From assembly GCA_017305815.1 (NCBI GenBank), contig JAFKJZ010000090.1:1-7878 (forward strand): DNA of 7,878 bases, in the 5' to 3' direction. This stretch comes from Hyphomicrobiales bacterium (lineage in GTDB: Bacteria > Pseudomonadota > Alphaproteobacteria > Rhizobiales > Kaistiaceae). Shown here one piece after another: positions 6,375 to 7,878 of the stretch (its first letter is position 1; every line of letters starts with the position of its first letter). The notes beneath the pieces were generated by a model. That model had not been told where the DNA came from. It made no database searches and was given only the letters and a program-made list of their open reading frames with translations. Made by a program: the position numbers and the translations under genes.

Positions 6375-7505
6375 ATGGAACAATCGGATCCCACTCCCGT
6401 CCAGACGCCGGCCACCACCGGCAACCGGCTGACGATCGATCTCGGCGCGCTCGCCCGCAACTGGCAGGCGCTGGCGGCACAGGCCGGCACGGCGGAGACG
6501 GCCGCCGCCGTGAAGGGCAACGCCTACGGCATCGGCGCGGAACCGGCCACAAGGGCCCTTTCCCGCGCCGGATGTCGCACCTTTTTCGTCGCCCTGCCGG
6601 AAGAGGGATTTGAGGTGCGCGCCGTCGCGCCGGAAGCGACCATCTATGTGTTGAACGGTCTCGCGAGCGGCGTCGCCGCCGCCCATGAAGCCGGCAGTAT
6701 CCGCCCGGTGATCGGCTCGCTCGACGAATTGCGGGAGTGGTCCGCCTATCGCGCCGGCGGCGGCCAGGGCCACGCCGCGCTGCATGTCGACACCGGCATG
6801 AACCGCCTCGGCGTCACCTTCGCCGAAGCGCTGGAGCTCGCGTCCGATCGCGGCCTCACCGAGCGGCTGGGACTGACGCTGGTGATGAGCCATCTCGCCT
6901 GCGGCGACACGCCGGCGCATCCGCTCAACGCGCGCCAGCTGGCCACGATGCAGGACGTCCACGCCCTCTTTCCCGGCCTGCCGGTCTCGCTCGCCAATAC
7001 GGCCGGGATCGCGCTCGGCCGCGACTATCATTTCAATCTGGTCCGCCCCGGCATCGGCCTCTATGGCGGCCCCTATATCGAAGGCGAGCCGCCGCTGGAG
7101 ACGGTCGTCACCGCCGAGGCCCGCATCATCCAGATCCGCGACGTGCCGGCCGGCGAGACGGTCGGCTATGGCGCGGCGCAAACCATGGCCCGCCCCTGCC
7201 GCATTGCCATCCTTTCGACGGGCTATGCCGACGGCTACCACCGCAGCGCCGGCGCCACCGACGGGCATCCGGGCGCCAGCGTGGTCCTGCACGGCCACCG
7301 CGCGCCGCTGGTCGGGCGCATCTCGATGGACCTGATGGCGATCGACGTAACCGACATCCCGGCGGCGCGGCGCGGCGACTGGGTCGAGCTGTTCGGCCCG
7401 AACATGCCGGTCGCGGAGGTGGCGACAGCCGCCCGCACCATCAGCTACGAACTCCTGACCAGCCTCGGCGGCCGCTATGCCAGGCACTATCGGGGAGCCC
7501 TCTGA
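6375..7505 (+). CDS. alr: alanine racemase
   Basis: The product (376 aa) is the PLP-dependent enzyme that interconverts L- and D-alanine and supplies D-Ala for peptidoglycan. The PLP lysine is K47 in AAVKGNAYGIGA, with Y51 after it. Others seen are HVDTGMNRLGV (137-147), MSHLACGD (171-178), NTAGIALG (208-215), VRPGIGLYGG (223-232), the second catalytic base Y265 in VGYGAAQT (263-270), GYADGYHR (283-290), GRISMDL (314-320) and YELLTSLGGRYARHYRG (358-374). Length is normal. Two departures from Geobacillus Alr: Gly-Asn replaces Ala-Asp after the PLP lysine, and H137 replaces the carbamylated Lys129. ATG at 6375 is preferred over TTG at 6372; neither has a ribosome-binding site. Its TGA stop overlaps the radA start. 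A dedicated catabolic DadX is less likely given the dnaB-alr-radA context. Confidence 0.94.
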   Translation: MEQSDPTPVQTPATTGNRLTIDLGALARNWQALAAQAGTAETAAAVKGNAYGIGAEPATRALSRAGCRTFFVALPEEGFEVRAVAPEATIYVLNGLASGVAAAHEAGSIRPVIGSLDELREWSAYRAGGGQGHAALHVDTGMNRLGVTFAEALELASDRGLTERLGLTLVMSHLACGDTPAHPLNARQLATMQDVHALFPGLPVSLANTAGIALGRDYHFNLVRPGIGLYGGPYIEGEPPLETVVTAEARIIQIRDVPAGETVGYGAAQTMARPCRIAILSTGYADGYHRSAGATDGHPGASVVLHGHRAPLVGRISMDLMAIDVTDIPAARRGDWVELFGPNMPVAEVATAARTISYELLTSLGGRYARHYRGAL

Positions 7506-7878
7506 TGGCGCGCGCGAAAATCCAGTTCATCTGCCAGAACTGCGGCGCCGTCAGCCCGCGCTGGCAGGGCCGCTGCGAAGCCTGCGGCGAATGGAACACG
7601 ATGGTCGAGGAAAGCGCCTCGGGCGGCATCGGCGGCGGCCCCGCCAAGGGCCCGGTCAAGCGCGGCCGCATCGTCGAGCTGCAGGCACTCTCCGGCGGCA
7701 GCACGCAGCCCCCGCGCATCGCCTCGGGCATCGCCGAACTCGACCGCGTCACCGGCGGCGGCTTCGTCCGCGGCTCGGCGCTGCTGGTCGGTGGCGATCC
7801 CGGGATCGGCAAGTCGACGCTGCTGCTGCAGGCGTCCGCAGCGCTCGCCTCGAAGGGCGAACGGGTCGTCTACATCTC
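7505..7878 (+). CDS. radA: DNA repair protein RadA (Sms), 5' part
   Basis: Only the first 124 codons are in the window; the frame is open to the right edge. RadA is a RecA-related ATPase that drives branch migration in recombination and helps process stalled forks. A four-Cys zinc finger is present: C10 and C13 (CQNCG), C24 and C27 (CEACGEWNT), with SPRWQGR between. A Gly/Pro-rich linker follows (about 36-55), then RIASGIAELDRVTGGGFVRGSALLVGG (71-97) and Walker A GDPGIGKST (97-105). The KNRFG motif and Lon-like C-terminal domain should lie beyond the edge. The ATG shares its A with the alr stop (TGATG). GGGGAG (7492-7497) at the end of alr gives a good ribosome-binding site, so expression is likely coupled to alr. 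Confidence 0.95.
   Translation, partial: MARAKIQFICQNCGAVSPRWQGRCEACGEWNTMVEESASGGIGGGPAKGPVKRGRIVELQALSGGSTQPPRIASGIAELDRVTGGGFVRGSALLVGGDPGIGKSTLLLQASAALASKGERVVYI

Noticed and set aside
6240..7487. 415-codon open frame on the minus strand across alr
   Set aside because: It is antisense to a motif-complete alanine racemase and has no domain of its own.

Overview
The window is a G+C-rich chromosomal segment with the gene order rpsF, rpsR, a DUF2232 membrane-protein gene, rplI, a cyclopropane-fatty-acid synthase gene (cfa), dnaB, a VOC-family gene on the opposite strand, alr, and the start of radA, which runs off the right edge. From memory, rpsF-rpsR-DUF2232-rplI-dnaB-alr-radA is the usual order in Hyphomicrobiales (Rhizobiales). 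The long tails on bS6 and bL9, the G/C-biased third codon positions and sparse classical promoters also fit an alphaproteobacterium. I cannot name a genus. All complete genes look intact; no mobile element, tRNA, rRNA or CRISPR array was seen.

Bases 1-2640 form a ribosomal-protein block. A short structured leader precedes rpsF; rpsF and rpsR overlap by one base (TAATG). A hairpin-rich spacer leads to the DUF2232 gene, then rplI, and the block closes with a strong rho-independent terminator after rplI. Bases 2640-4335 hold cfa as its own unit. Its upstream region has a candidate promoter and two operator-like palindromes. Its downstream region has a hairpin at the stop codon, a 46-base near-perfect inverted repeat, overlapping hairpins and a DnaA-box-like site before dnaB. 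Bases 4336-7878 carry dnaB, the convergent VOC gene nine bases after it, and alr-radA, which overlap by one base (TGATG).

Functionally this is a growth locus: small-subunit proteins bS6 and bS18, large-subunit bL9, the replicative helicase, D-alanine supply for peptidoglycan, and the RadA recombination/repair ATPase. cfa (membrane lipid cyclopropanation) and the VOC gene look like lineage-specific additions between conserved neighbours.

I found no convincing new multi-gene system. The most interesting signals are intergenic (the 46-base inverted repeat, the cfa control region, the rpsF leader) plus two protein details: His in alr where well-studied racemases have a carbamylated Lys, and the DUF2232 gene kept beside rplI as in Bacillus.
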